Source: Streptomyces fodineus (GTDB taxonomy: Bacteria; Actinomycetota; Actinomycetes; Streptomycetales; Streptomycetaceae). Taken from it: a DNA stretch of 64,000 nt. The stretch is taken from positions 2,480,001-2,544,000 of the forward strand of contig NZ_CP017248.1 in assembly GCF_001735805.1 (NCBI RefSeq). Direction: 5' to 3'. Below are positions 24,911 through 33,048 of the stretch, piece by piece; within the stretch, counting starts at the first letter, position 1; every line of letters starts with the position of its first letter. A model generated the notes under the pieces. That model saw nothing but the letters and a program-made list of their open reading frames with translations, did not search any database and was not told where the DNA came from. A program made the position numbers and the translations under genes.

Positions 24911-25414
24911 CTACGAGGATTTGAGTGCCGGAGCCGGTTGCCCGCTCCGGGTGCCGAGATGATGGAAGAACAGGTTGAGCAGGACGGCTGCGAGCACGCC
25001 CGCGCTGATGCCGGAGCCGGGCACGGTCTGGACCCAGGCCGGGAAGCCGTCGTAGAACGTCGGTGCGGCCGGCGGGATGATGCCGGCGCCGAGGGCCACG
25101 GCCACCAGGACGACGTCGGAGCTGTCGTCCAGGCCCGCCTCGGACGGCGTGATGGTCGCGACGCCCGCGATCAGCGGGCTCGCACCGATGAGCCGGGTGC
25201 GGGCGGGGAGGTCGAGTCCGCAGGTCTGGCCGATGATGAGCGCAGGGGTGACAACGCCCGCGTAGATGGCGGCGATGCGCTGGAGCGCGGCGGGGACGAG
25301 CCGCGTGACAGGGAGCTTGTCGTCCACCGGGTGCACGGACGTCACGGCGTCCTGGTCGTGCACCGGCGGGGTGGAACAAGGGGCTTCGGCGGGCCCTTGC
25401 GCAGGCTGTGCCAT
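24911..25414 (-). CDS. Miniature NCS2 permease with an internal deletion
   Basis: A protein of about 167 residues. Its first part, VHPVDDKLPVTRLVPAALQ and IAAIYAGVVTPALIIGQ, matches the N-terminus of the nearby full-length permease (21256-22623). It then jumps to TPSEAGLDDSSDVVLVAVAL, IPPAAPTFYDGFP and SGISAGVLAAVLLNLFFHHLG, which match that permease's last 110 residues. About 250 central residues, including the substrate-binding core, are missing without breaking the frame. The ATG at 25414 has a good GGAGGGAAG. It is either an inactive in-frame deletion product or a conserved small membrane protein. Confidence 0.75.
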   Translation of the reverse strand: MAQPAQGPAEAPCSTPPVHDQDAVTSVHPVDDKLPVTRLVPAALQRIAAIYAGVVTPALIIGQTCGLDLPARTRLIGASPLIAGVATITPSEAGLDDSSDVVLVAVALGAGIIPPAAPTFYDGFPAWVQTVPGSGISAGVLAAVLLNLFFHHLGTRSGQPAPALKSS

Positions 25415-25478
25415 GGTCTTCCCTCCGGTGTGGCATGTCCCCGGCCAAGGCGGCGGGGCCGGGGACACGCGTCCCGCG

Positions 25479-26402
25479 TCAGAGGTTGGTCATGTCGACC
25501 GGGATCTTCGGCTCACAGCCGTCCCGGAGGATGGTCGCCTCGATCAGGCCGTAGGGCCGGTCGGCGGCGTAGTAGACCTCGTTGTCGTTCTTGAGCCCGA
25601 ACGGCTCCAGGTCGACCAGGAAGTGGTGCTTGTTCGGCAGCGAGAAGCGGACCTCGTCGATCTCGCTGCGGTTGTTGATGATGCGCGCACCCATCTGGTA
25701 CAGCGTCTGCTGCAGGGAGAGGGAGTACGTCTCGGCGAAGGCCTGGAGCATGTGCTTCTTGACCTGCTCGTAGGACTTCTCCCAGTTGGGCATCTTCTGC
25801 TCGTCGTCGGTCCAGTTGAACCGCCACTGGCCGGAGACCTGGGTGGCGAGGATGCGGTCGTACGCCTCCTGCAGGGTCGTGTACTTGTCCTTGACGTAAC
25901 CCCAGAATTCAGAGTTCGTCGAGTTCATCACGACCAGGTCCTTCAGGCCGGAGACGACCTCCCACCGCTCACCGTCGTAGGTGACCTGGGTGAGCCGGAC
26001 CTCCTGGCCCTTCTTCACGAACGAGTGCTTGACCTCGTCCGCGCCGATGAACTTGGAGTTGGCGTCGGAGGTCTCGATCCGCTCCCAGGCGTACTCCTCG
26101 ATCCGGATCCGGGCGCGGTGAATCGCCGGCTGCGAGGTGACGAAGTGGCGGGCGAGGTGGATGCCGAACTGCTCGGCGGACTCGATGCCGTGTTCCTTGG
26201 CCTTCGCGAACACCGTGTTCTTGGTGGTGTCGGTCGGCAGGACGTTGGCGTTGGAGCCGGAGTAGTGGACCTCGTCCATGTCACCGCTCAGCGCGACGGA
26301 GACGTTGAGGTCCTTGATGTGGTGGGTGGCGCCGTCCCGCGTGATCTTTACGACTCGGTTCTCGGCCTTGCCGTACTGGTTCTGTCCCAGGATGGTCGGC
26401 AT
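25479..26402 (-). CDS. pucL: Urate oxidase (uricase, cofactor-independent)
   Basis: 307 residues. It converts urate, oxygen and water to 5-hydroxyisourate and hydrogen peroxide. Recognisable parts are ILGQNQYGKAENRVVKI at the start, the active-site Thr region TDTTKNTVFAKAKEHG (about 57-72), NSTNSEFWGYVKDKYTTL (about 160) and LPNKHHFLVDL near 265-275, where the conserved histidine lies. The gene begins 3 bases after the HIU hydrolase stop, so translation is coupled. Peroxide made here explains why catalase shares the operator. Confidence 0.95.
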   Translation of the reverse strand: MPTILGQNQYGKAENRVVKITRDGATHHIKDLNVSVALSGDMDEVHYSGSNANVLPTDTTKNTVFAKAKEHGIESAEQFGIHLARHFVTSQPAIHRARIRIEEYAWERIETSDANSKFIGADEVKHSFVKKGQEVRLTQVTYDGERWEVVSGLKDLVVMNSTNSEFWGYVKDKYTTLQEAYDRILATQVSGQWRFNWTDDEQKMPNWEKSYEQVKKHMLQAFAETYSLSLQQTLYQMGARIINNRSEIDEVRFSLPNKHHFLVDLEPFGLKNDNEVYYAADRPYGLIEATILRDGCEPKIPVDMTNL

Positions 26403-26405
26403 TAG

Positions 26406-26813
26406 CTAGCTCCCTCGGTAAACGGAGTAGCCGAACGGGTTGAGCAGCAGCGGTACGTGGTAGTGCTCGCCCGGTACGACGGCGAACGTGATCGCCACCT
26501 CCGGGAAGAACACGGCCGGTCCGCTGTCCCGATTCGCGGGGGCGTCCTGCTGCGCATCGGCTTGCTGTTTCGCAGTTTTTTCCTCGAAATACGGCTCCAC
26601 CGCGAAGTCGAGCCGTACGTGTGTGGTCCCCTCCGGCAGGGCCGGCAGGTCCTTGCACCGGCCGTCGGCGTCGGTCGCGGAGCCGCCGAGCGCCTGCCAG
26701 TCCCCGTCACGCCCGGACCGGGCGGAGAGCTGGATGGCGACGCCCTCGGCGGGGCGGCCGATCGAGGTGTCCAGGATGTGGGTGGACACGGAGGCGGTGG
26801 TGCTGGTGCTCAT
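26406..26813 (-). CDS. uraH: 5-hydroxyisourate hydrolase (transthyretin-like)
   Basis: 135 residues, the second step after uricase: it hydrolyses 5-hydroxyisourate to OHCU. STHILDTSIGRPAEGVAIQL at the start carries the active-site His, and HYHVPLLLNPFGYSVYRGS at the end is the family signature (YRGS). A Gln/Ala-rich insert, EKTAKQQADAQQDAPANR near residue 80-97, is longer than usual and is probably a surface loop. It lies between uraD and the uricase gene with 3-4 base gaps. Confidence 0.92.
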   Translation of the reverse strand: MSTSTTASVSTHILDTSIGRPAEGVAIQLSARSGRDGDWQALGGSATDADGRCKDLPALPEGTTHVRLDFAVEPYFEEKTAKQQADAQQDAPANRDSGPAVFFPEVAITFAVVPGEHYHVPLLLNPFGYSVYRGS

Positions 26814-26817
26814 GGTG

Positions 26818-27330
26818 TCAGGCGTCCTCTTCGACGAGTCGGGCCAGTCGGATGCGGTTGATCTTGCCCAGCTCGGTGCGGACGATCTCCCGCTCCTGCT
26901 CCGGCGCGTTGCCGATCCGCTCCTTCACCGCGTCGCGCATCTGCTCCCCGGTCCGGCCGGTGGCGCAGATCAGGAACACATGGCCGAACTTCTCCTGGTA
27001 GGCCAGGTTGAGTTCGAGCATCTCGGCCTTGAGTTCCTCGGCGGCGCCGGCCATGCCGGCCTGCTCCCGCGCGGAGGTCGGGTCGCCGGGCTTGGGGCGC
27101 CCGATCGGCGGGTGCCCGGCCATCGCCTCCTCGAGGTCCGCGGTGCTCAGCTCGGCCATGGCGGCGTCACTGGCGGCGTAGAGCGCGTCCGGGGTGGCGT
27201 AGGGGCGGGCGGCGAGCAGTCGCCGGGCCCACTCGGTGGAGGCACACGCCTCGTGGAGGGCGGCGCGGGCCGCGGGCTCCCCCAGGTCGTTGAACCGGGC
27301 CAGGCCCGGGGGCGTGGAAGTCGAAGTCAC
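26818..27330 (-). CDS. uraD: OHCU decarboxylase
   Basis: 170 residues. It decarboxylates 2-oxo-4-hydroxy-4-carboxy-5-ureidoimidazoline to S-allantoin, the third uricase-pathway step. RFNDLGEPAARAALHEACAS at the start, HPPIGRPKPG (catalytic His, about 68), EQAGMAGAAEELKAEMLELN and YQEKFGHVFLICATGRTGEQM (about 105-125) are family hallmarks. It is the first gene of the uraD-uraH-uricase run, and a class I operator overlaps its promoter. Confidence 0.92.
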   Translation of the reverse strand: MTSTSTPPGLARFNDLGEPAARAALHEACASTEWARRLLAARPYATPDALYAASDAAMAELSTADLEEAMAGHPPIGRPKPGDPTSAREQAGMAGAAEELKAEMLELNLAYQEKFGHVFLICATGRTGEQMRDAVKERIGNAPEQEREIVRTELGKINRIRLARLVEEDA

Positions 27331-27378
27331 GGGAGCCTCCGTGGCCGGATTCGGCCTTCGTGCTGAACGGGCTGCGAA

Positions 27379-27420
27379 CAGCTAACGCCCTCCGAAACAC
27401 GGCGTCAACACTTTGTTGAA
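27379..27420 (-). promoter_or_regulatory. uraD-uraH-uricase promoter with class I palindrome
   Basis: On the minus strand TTCAACAAAGTGTTGAC (27404-27420) is the class I palindrome. Its end forms a -35 TTGACG (27403-27408), followed after 17-18 bp by a -10 TTAGCT/TAGCTG (27379-27385). The palindrome differs from the katA copy at one position only. I find no class II TTCC/GGAA box here. Confidence 0.7.
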
Positions 27421-27456
27421 AATTCGGCGCGGTGCGACGGATCCCGTGCCGCCTGC

Positions 27457-27819
27457 TCAGGCCCCCTTCTCGCGGTTGAGGTAGTTGTAGACCGTGAAGC
27501 GGCTGACGCCGAGCGCGCTCGCCACGGTCTCCACGCCGTGCCGCACGGCGAAGGCACCGCGCGCCTCCAGTATCCGTACGGCCTCCTGCTTGGCCTTGCG
27601 GTCCAGGTCGGCCAGCGGCCGGCCCTCCCTGCGCTCCATGGCGGCGAGGATGTGGTCGAGGGAGTCGGCCAGCTGGGGCAGGCGTACGGCGACGACGTCG
27701 ACGCCCTCCCAGGCGAGGACGACGTCCTCGGGGCCGGCCTCGTCGGGTGGGATCAGCTCCCCGCCCATGGCGTCGACCAGCGGCTTCACGGCCGCGATGA
27801 AGGGCTCGTCCCCGCTCAC
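27457..27819 (-). CDS. Small helix-turn-helix protein next to the uricase operon
   Basis: A 120-residue protein with a C-terminal helix-turn-helix of Fis/HTH_8 type: AVRHGVETVASALGVSRFT then VYNYLNREKGA (about 93-120). The N-terminal part (PFIAAVKPLVDAMGGELIP ... WEGVDVVAVRLPQL) looks like a small ligand or dimer domain. It begins inside the stop of the preceding small gene (GTGA overlap). Its position directly upstream of uraD, and the class I operator between them, make it a candidate class I regulator; this is inference. Confidence 0.75.
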   Translation of the reverse strand: MSGDEPFIAAVKPLVDAMGGELIPPDEAGPEDVVLAWEGVDVVAVRLPQLADSLDHILAAMERREGRPLADLDRKAKQEAVRILEARGAFAVRHGVETVASALGVSRFTVYNYLNREKGA

Positions 27820-28085
27820 CTACCGCCCTCCCGGATCCCGTCGTCGACCACGTTGACCTGGAGCGAGATCCGGGTGGCACCGGCCTCCAGGCTCTTGCGC
27901 AGCAGCGCGTCCACGGCGGTGAGCACGCGGTCCGCGCCGCCCTCGGCCGTGTTGCCGAACGGTCCGACGTCGACGGCGTCCAGTTCGGCGGTCTCGATGA
28001 CCTCCCGCGCCGCCAGGGCGTGCGCGGGCGCCTCGTCCAGGTCGAAGGGTTCGGTCGTGAACTCCACTCTCAATCGCACGCGCAC
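27816..28085 (-). CDS. Small MTH1187/thiamine-binding-like protein
   Basis: An 89-residue protein: MRVRLRVEFTTEPFDLDEAP, then HALAAREVIETAELDAVDVG and ADRVLTAVDALLRKSLEAGA, ending SLQVNVVDD. The layout and ending resemble the small ferredoxin-like MTH1187/YkoF proteins, some of which bind thiamine. It overlaps the HTH gene by 4 bp and heads that two-gene unit, so it may influence the regulator (inference). Confidence 0.65.
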   Translation of the reverse strand: MRVRLRVEFTTEPFDLDEAPAHALAAREVIETAELDAVDVGPFGNTAEGGADRVLTAVDALLRKSLEAGATRISLQVNVVDDGIREGGR

Positions 28086-28235
28086 AACCTAACGCGCGGC
28101 ATTGCTCTTCGGGCAGCCCTCGATGCTCCCGCCGTCCTGCCGCGGTCCTGCCGCCGTCCTGCCGCTCCGTGCGACGGACCTGCCGTCCGTCCGCGTAGAG
28201 CACACGACGGATCCATCCAGGGAGGGGACTGCACA

Positions 28236-29267
28236 GTGACAGCGCACGCGCTCAAGGGGGCGCTCAGGGGTGCCCGGGGTACGGCGGTCGCGGCGGCGGC
28301 GATGGCCGCGCTGACCGCGTCGCAGGCGCCGGGGGCGGTCTCCGCGCAGGCTGCGGAGCCGGCCCGCAAGGCGGCACCCGCCGACCACGGCCCCAGCGTC
28401 TCCGGCGACACCCCGTACCGCACCGCCCTGCCCCCGCTGCGGACCCGCCAGGCGGGCCCGGCACAAGCAGTGACGGGCGGCGCACTGCCCGCGACCGTGT
28501 TCGCCGCGTACCGGCGCGCCGAGGCAGAGCTGGCGCGCACCGCGCCCGGCTGCGGGCTGCGCTGGGAGCTCCTGGCCGCGATCGGCCAGGTGGAGTCCGC
28601 TCAGGCGCGGGGCGGCCGGGTGACCCCGGACGGTACGACCGTGACGCCGATCCTCGGTCCCCGGCTGACCGGCGGCGCCTTCGCCGTCGTACGGGACACG
28701 GACGGCGGCGCCTATGACGGGGACGCGGTGTACGACCGCGCGGTGGGCCCGATGCAGTTCATCCCGTCGACCTGGGCCCGCTGGGGCGCGGACGGCAACG
28801 GCGACGGACGCGCCGACCCGGACAACGTCTACGACGCCGCGCTCGCCGCCGGCCGCTACCTGTGCGCCGGTGGCCGGGGCCTCGCCGATCCCGCCGGCCT
28901 GGACCGGGCGATCCTCGGCTACAACCACTCGGAGGCCTATCTGCGTACGGTGAAGGCCTGGTACGCGTACTACCTGACCGGCCACCGCCTGGTGCCGGAC
29001 GCGTCCGACGAGCCGCAGGACCGGCCGAAACCGGCACGCCCCAAGGCGTCGAAGCCGTCGCCGGAACCCTCGCACCACCGGAAGCCGGGCCCGGGCCCCA
29101 CGCGCACGCCGTCGGCACCGCCCGCCTCACCCTCCCCCGCCCCGTCCCGCGAGCCAGGCGCCCCACGGGAGTCGCAGCCGCCGCTGGTTCCCCTCCCCGC
29201 ACCGACCCTCACGCTGCCCGGCGGCGGTGTGCTTCCCGGCGCGGGGGCACTGACCAGCGACGGCTAG
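28236..29267 (+). CDS. Secreted lytic transglycosylase
   Basis: A peptidoglycan-cleaving enzyme of 343 residues. A signal peptide of about 40 residues (TAVAAAAMAALTASQAPGAVSAQA) is followed by a disordered section. The SLT domain shows LRWELLAAIGQVESAQARGG with the catalytic Glu (about 112), AVGPMQFIPSTWARWGADGN (about 170-190) and ILGYNHSEAYLRTV near 232. The last 90 residues are Pro/Lys/Ser-rich, possibly for wall attachment. The GTG at 28236 has GGGAGGGG ahead of it. Confidence 0.85.
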   Translation: MTAHALKGALRGARGTAVAAAAMAALTASQAPGAVSAQAAEPARKAAPADHGPSVSGDTPYRTALPPLRTRQAGPAQAVTGGALPATVFAAYRRAEAELARTAPGCGLRWELLAAIGQVESAQARGGRVTPDGTTVTPILGPRLTGGAFAVVRDTDGGAYDGDAVYDRAVGPMQFIPSTWARWGADGNGDGRADPDNVYDAALAAGRYLCAGGRGLADPAGLDRAILGYNHSEAYLRTVKAWYAYYLTGHRLVPDASDEPQDRPKPARPKASKPSPEPSHHRKPGPGPTRTPSAPPASPSPAPSREPGAPRESQPPLVPLPAPTLTLPGGGVLPGAGALTSDG

Positions 29268-29384
29268 CCCCGGCAACGGCTGGAACACGATGTGGGTCTC
29301 CCCCTCCACAACCGCGGATACTCGGCGGTAATGTCGCCACCCGCCGGGAGCACAGGACCGGCGGGTGAGTGCGAAGGGGCCCTC

Positions 29385-30418
29385 ATGGCGACGGACATGC
29401 CTGCGGACACAGCGGCCGCCGACGAGCGCTGGCAGCGCATGTGGAGCCACCGCGAGCAGTTGCTCAAGGTGGCCCGGCGCCGCTCGATGAGCCCGGAGGA
29501 CGCCGAGGACGCCGTGCACGAGGCGATGCTGCGGGCCGCGGAGCGCCCGGACCTCGACGACGAGCGGCTCGGCGCCTGGCTGACGCGGGTGACGATGCGG
29601 CTGTGCGTCGACCGGTACCGGCAGGTCAACCGCGAGGCCGAGGTGGGCCGCCGCCCCACGCTCGTCGCGCCCGGCCCGGTGCCCGTCGAGGAGGCGGTGT
29701 GCGACCGGGCCGAGGCGAAGTGGCTCGCCGTGCGCAGCGGGGAGCTTCCCGCCCGGCAGGCGGAGGCGCTGCGGCTGAAGTCCGAGGACCTGGACGTGAG
29801 CCAGGTCGCCGTGCGGATGGGCCTCAGTTACCGGACCGTCGAGTCGCTGCTCGCCCGGGCCCGGCGGACGCTGCGCGCCTCGCTCGCCGGGACCCTCGGG
29901 CTCGTGCTGTTCCTGCTCCGCGGCGGGCGGGCACGCGGGGCCGGGAAGGTGCAGGCCGTTGCGGTCACCTCGACGGCGGCGACCCTGGCGGTGGCGGGGT
30001 TCGTGGCGCCCCACGTCCTCGACGGGGGCGGTGCCGCGGCCGCTCCGTCTCCGCGGCCGACGGTGTCCAGCGGAGCACCGGAGCTCCGCAGCCCCGGCAC
30101 CGGGCCCATGCGCGCCCCGGCGGCCCACCGGCCCTCGGTGCCGGCGGCGCCCCCGAGGCGGAGGGCGGCTCCCTCGCCCGCCGCCGAACCCGCCGTACCC
30201 GCGGCCGTCTCCGTGCCGCCCCTGCCCAAGGCGCCTCCGGTTCCCAAGGTTCCGGTCGCGCCGTCGGTGCCGTCGCTCCCCGCCACGCCGTCGCTCCCCG
30301 CCACGCCGTCGCTCCCCGCCACGCCGTCGCTCCCCGCCACGCCGTCGCTCGCCGCCGCTTCCCCGCCCGTATCCGTCCCGCGCGTGCCATCGAACCTGCC
30401 GTCCCCAAGGTGCCGTAG
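29385..30418 (+). CDS. ECF-like sigma factor with a membrane segment and Pro-rich tail; apparent frameshift at the end
   Basis: The start contains RMWSHREQLLKVARRRSMSP and EDAEDAVHEAMLRAAERP (sigma region 2). Region 4 lies near 130-165: ARQAEALRLKSEDLDVSQVA then MGLSYRTVESLLARARRTL. A membrane-like segment AVTSTAATLAVAGFVAPHVL follows near 185-205, then a Pro/Ala-rich tail with PSLPAT repeats. Taken as written, the frame stays open far into the next gene. Adding one C to the CCCC run at 30403-30406 makes it end PSPKVP at 30418, so a lost base or sequencing error is likely. It sits just upstream of the mce operon and may control it. Confidence 0.7.
30270..30359 (+). repeat. 18-bp coding repeat (PSLPAT) in the sigma factor tail
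   Basis: Four identical copies of CCGTCGCTCCCCGCCACG start at 30270, 30288, 30306 and 30324, followed by a degenerate fifth. They encode PSLPAT units in the sigma factor's tail. The array is prone to slippage, and copy number probably varies between strains. Confidence 0.85.
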
Positions 30419-30528
30419 CCCGCCGTCACCGCGGTCCGGAAAAAAATCCGCGCTCGCCGCGACGGACGCCCCGCCCCTCCCCGTAGAGCAGATGTCGGAG
30501 CTGCTCCACGGGCGAAGGGTGGGACCGG

Positions 30529-31458
30529 ATGGGTGTCGAGATCTGTGTGGAAGGGCTGACCAAGTCCTTCGGTCACCAGGTCATCTGGCAGGACGTCTCG
30601 CTGACGCTGCCCGCCGGAGAGGTCTCGGTCATGCTCGGCCCGTCCGGCACGGGCAAGTCGGTGTTCCTGAAGACGCTCGTCGGCCTGCTCAAGCCGGACC
30701 GGGGTTCGGTGAAGGTCGCCGGCCGGGACGTCACCCGCTTGCGCGAGCACGACCTGTACGAGGTGCGGAAGACCTTCGGCGTGCTGTTCCAGGACGGCGC
30801 GCTGTTCGGCTCGATGAACCTGTACGACAACATCGCGTTCCCGTTGCGCGAGCACACCCGCAGGTCGGAGAGCGAGATCAAGCGGATCGTCCTGGAGAAG
30901 ATGGACATGGTCGGGCTGATCGGCGCCGAGGGGAAGCTGCCCGGCGAGATCTCCGGCGGTATGCGCAAGCGTGCCGGGCTCGCCCGCGCCCTGGTCCTCG
31001 ACCCGGAGATCATCCTCTTCGACGAGCCGGACTCGGGCCTGGACCCGGTCCGCGTGGCCTACCTCAACCAGCTGATCGTCGACCTCAACGCACAGATCGA
31101 CGCGACCTTCCTGATCGTCACCCACGACATCGCCTCGGCACGCCAGGTGCCCGACAACATCGGACTGCTGTTCCGGCGCGAGCTGGTGATGTTCGGGCCC
31201 CGCGAGCAGCTGCTGACCAGTGACGAGCCCGTCGTACGGCAGTTCCTGAACGGCCGGATGCAGGGGCCGATCGGCATGGCGGAGGAGAAGGACGCGGCCC
31301 AGGTCGAGCAGGAGCTGGCCCAGATCGACGAGGGCCGCAACGCCCGGGAGCTGACTCCGCGCCTGCTGCCGAGCCCCGGCATCGCCCGCCCGCCCCGCTG
31401 GGAGGCGATCGCGAGACGCGAGGCCGAGCTGCACGGCTGGGAGGTGAGGGGCACATGA
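30529..31458 (+). CDS. Mce/Mla-type ABC transporter ATP-binding protein (MlaF/MceG-like)
   Basis: A 309-residue ATPase powering lipid or steroid import by the Mce complex. Walker A MLGPSGTGKSVFLKTLVGLL (about 35-54), Q-loop VLFQDGALFGSMNLYDN (about 85-100), signature ISGGMRKRAGLARALVLDPE (about 142-162) and Walker B ILFDEPDSGLDP (about 164-175) are intact. A C-terminal extension after about 240 is typical of MceG-type ATPases. It begins the operon; the next gene overlaps it by 4 bp (ATGA). Confidence 0.92.
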   Translation: MGVEICVEGLTKSFGHQVIWQDVSLTLPAGEVSVMLGPSGTGKSVFLKTLVGLLKPDRGSVKVAGRDVTRLREHDLYEVRKTFGVLFQDGALFGSMNLYDNIAFPLREHTRRSESEIKRIVLEKMDMVGLIGAEGKLPGEISGGMRKRAGLARALVLDPEIILFDEPDSGLDPVRVAYLNQLIVDLNAQIDATFLIVTHDIASARQVPDNIGLLFRRELVMFGPREQLLTSDEPVVRQFLNGRMQGPIGMAEEKDAAQVEQELAQIDEGRNARELTPRLLPSPGIARPPRWEAIARREAELHGWEVRGT

Positions 31459-32225
31459 GCCTCTCCCCGGCGGGTGCGCTCCGGCACTCGGGCAACCTGT
31501 TCGCGATGGCACTGGACGTCGTCCGGGCCCTGCCCCGACGGCCGTTCCAGGCAAGGGAGTTCATCCAGCAGGCGTGGTTCGTGGCGAGTGTCACGATCCT
31601 GCCGACCGCGCTGGTGTCGATCCCCTTCGGGGCGGTCATCGCGCTCCAGATCGGCAGCCTGACCCGGCAGTTGGGCGCGCAGTCGTTCTCCGGTGCCGCG
31701 TCCGTGCTCGCGGTACTGCGCGAGGCCTCGCCGATCGTCACCGCACTGCTGATCGCGGGCGCGGGCGGCACGGCGATCTGCGCGGACCTCGGAGCGCGCA
31801 GGATCCGGGACGAGATCGACGCGATGCAGGTGCTCGGCATCGACCCGATCCACCGGCTCGTCGTACCGCGCGTGCTGGCGTCGATGGTCGTGGCCGTCCT
31901 CCTCAACGGCCTGGTCTCGGTCGTCGGCGTCGCGGGCGGCTATTTCTTCAACGTCGTCCTCCAGCACGGCACGCCCGGCGCCTACCTGGCGTCCTTCACC
32001 ACCCTCGCCCAGCTGTCCGACCTGTGGGCGGCCGAGATCAAGGCGCTGGTGTTCGGGGCCATCGCGGCGATCGTCGCCTCCTACAAGGGGCTGACGGCGA
32101 AGGGCGGCCCGAAGGGCGTGGGCGATGCCGTCAACCAGTCCGTGGTGATCACCTTCATGTTGCTGTTCGTGACCAACTTCGTGATGACCGCGGTGTACTT
32201 CCAGGTCGTCCCGCAGAGGGGGTAG
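31455..32225 (+). CDS. Mce operon permease YrbE1A (MlaE family)
   Basis: A 256-residue membrane protein with about five or six helices. ATILPTALVSIPFGAVIALQ-type and TALLIAGAGGTAICADLGARRIRDEIDAMQVLGIDP segments (about 95-130) match the MlaE/YrbE permease family, in which the glutamate-rich loop contacts the ATPase. With YrbE1B it should form the inner channel. It ends 3 bases before yrbE1B. Confidence 0.92.
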   Translation: MSLSPAGALRHSGNLFAMALDVVRALPRRPFQAREFIQQAWFVASVTILPTALVSIPFGAVIALQIGSLTRQLGAQSFSGAASVLAVLREASPIVTALLIAGAGGTAICADLGARRIRDEIDAMQVLGIDPIHRLVVPRVLASMVVAVLLNGLVSVVGVAGGYFFNVVLQHGTPGAYLASFTTLAQLSDLWAAEIKALVFGAIAAIVASYKGLTAKGGPKGVGDAVNQSVVITFMLLFVTNFVMTAVYFQVVPQRG

Positions 32226-32228
32226 CCG

Positions 32229-33044
32229 ATGAGACTTCTCGACCGCCCCTTGCGCTCCCTGGAGGAGCTGGGCACCCAACTGTCCTTCTACGGCCGCTCG
32301 CTGGCGTGGACGGGCCGCACCCTGCGCCGCTACAAGAAGGAGATCCTGCGGCTGCTCGCCGAGGTGAGCTTCGGCCGGGGCGCGCTCGCCGTCGTCGGCG
32401 GGACGGTCGGCGTGATCGCCTTCCTCTCCTTCTTCACCGGCACCGAGGTCGGCCTCCAGGGCTACGCGGCCCTCAACCAGCTGGGCACCTCCAACTTCGT
32501 GGCGTTCCTGTCGGCGTACTTCAACACCCGGGAGATCGCGCCGCTGGTGGCCGGGCTCGCCCTGTCCGCGACGGTCGGCGCCGGGTTCACCGCGCAGCTC
32601 GGCGCGATGCGGATCAGCGAGGAGACGGACGCGCTCGAGGTGATGGGCGTGCCGTCGCTGCCGTTCCTGGTGACGACCCGGATGATCGCCGGCTTCGTCG
32701 CGGTGATCCCGCTGTACGTCATCGGGCTGCTGTCCTCGTACCTCGCCGCCCGCACCATCACCACCGGCTACTACGGGCAGTCGACGGGCACGTACGACCA
32801 CTACTTCCACCAGTACCTGCCGCCGGTGGACGTCTTCTGGTCCTTCGGCAAGGTGATCGTCTTCGCCGTGCTGATCATCCTGGTGCACTGCTACTACGGC
32901 TACCACGCGAGCGGCGGCCCGGCGGGCGTCGGCGTGGCGGTGGGCCGGGCGGTGCGGACGTCGATCGTCGCCATCAACGTCCTGGACTTCTTCCTGAGCC
33001 TCGCGATCTGGGGCGCCAGCACGACCGTACGGATCGCGGGGTGA
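32229..33044 (+). CDS. Mce operon permease YrbE1B (MlaE family)
   Basis: A 271-residue paralogue of YrbE1A. VVGGTVGVIAFLSFFTGTEVGLQ, the APLVAGLALSATVGAGFTAQLGAM region (about 95-120) and ISEETDALEVMGVP (the EExDALEVMG contact loop, about 122-135) are typical. It is slightly longer at the N-terminus, with a basic stretch RRYKKEILR. It forms the heterodimeric permease with the preceding protein. Confidence 0.92.
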   Translation: MRLLDRPLRSLEELGTQLSFYGRSLAWTGRTLRRYKKEILRLLAEVSFGRGALAVVGGTVGVIAFLSFFTGTEVGLQGYAALNQLGTSNFVAFLSAYFNTREIAPLVAGLALSATVGAGFTAQLGAMRISEETDALEVMGVPSLPFLVTTRMIAGFVAVIPLYVIGLLSSYLAARTITTGYYGQSTGTYDHYFHQYLPPVDVFWSFGKVIVFAVLIILVHCYYGYHASGGPAGVGVAVGRAVRTSIVAINVLDFFLSLAIWGASTTVRIAG

Positions 33045-33048
33045 GCCG

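Noticed and set aside
28086..28235. A c-di-AMP (ydaO-type) riboswitch before the lytic transglycosylase
   Set aside because: Such elements precede some wall hydrolases, but the 150-base leader is too short and shows no conserved core.
30430..30455. A terminator around the A-run at the end of the sigma factor
   Set aside because: Only a 4-5 bp stem can form and the A-run is on the wrong side for a T-tract, so I did not call it.
30419..31223. C-terminal extension of the sigma factor into the ATPase gene as a real fusion
   Set aside because: The extension is Arg-rich shadow sequence of the ATP-binding gene, and one added base ends the protein properly at 30418.
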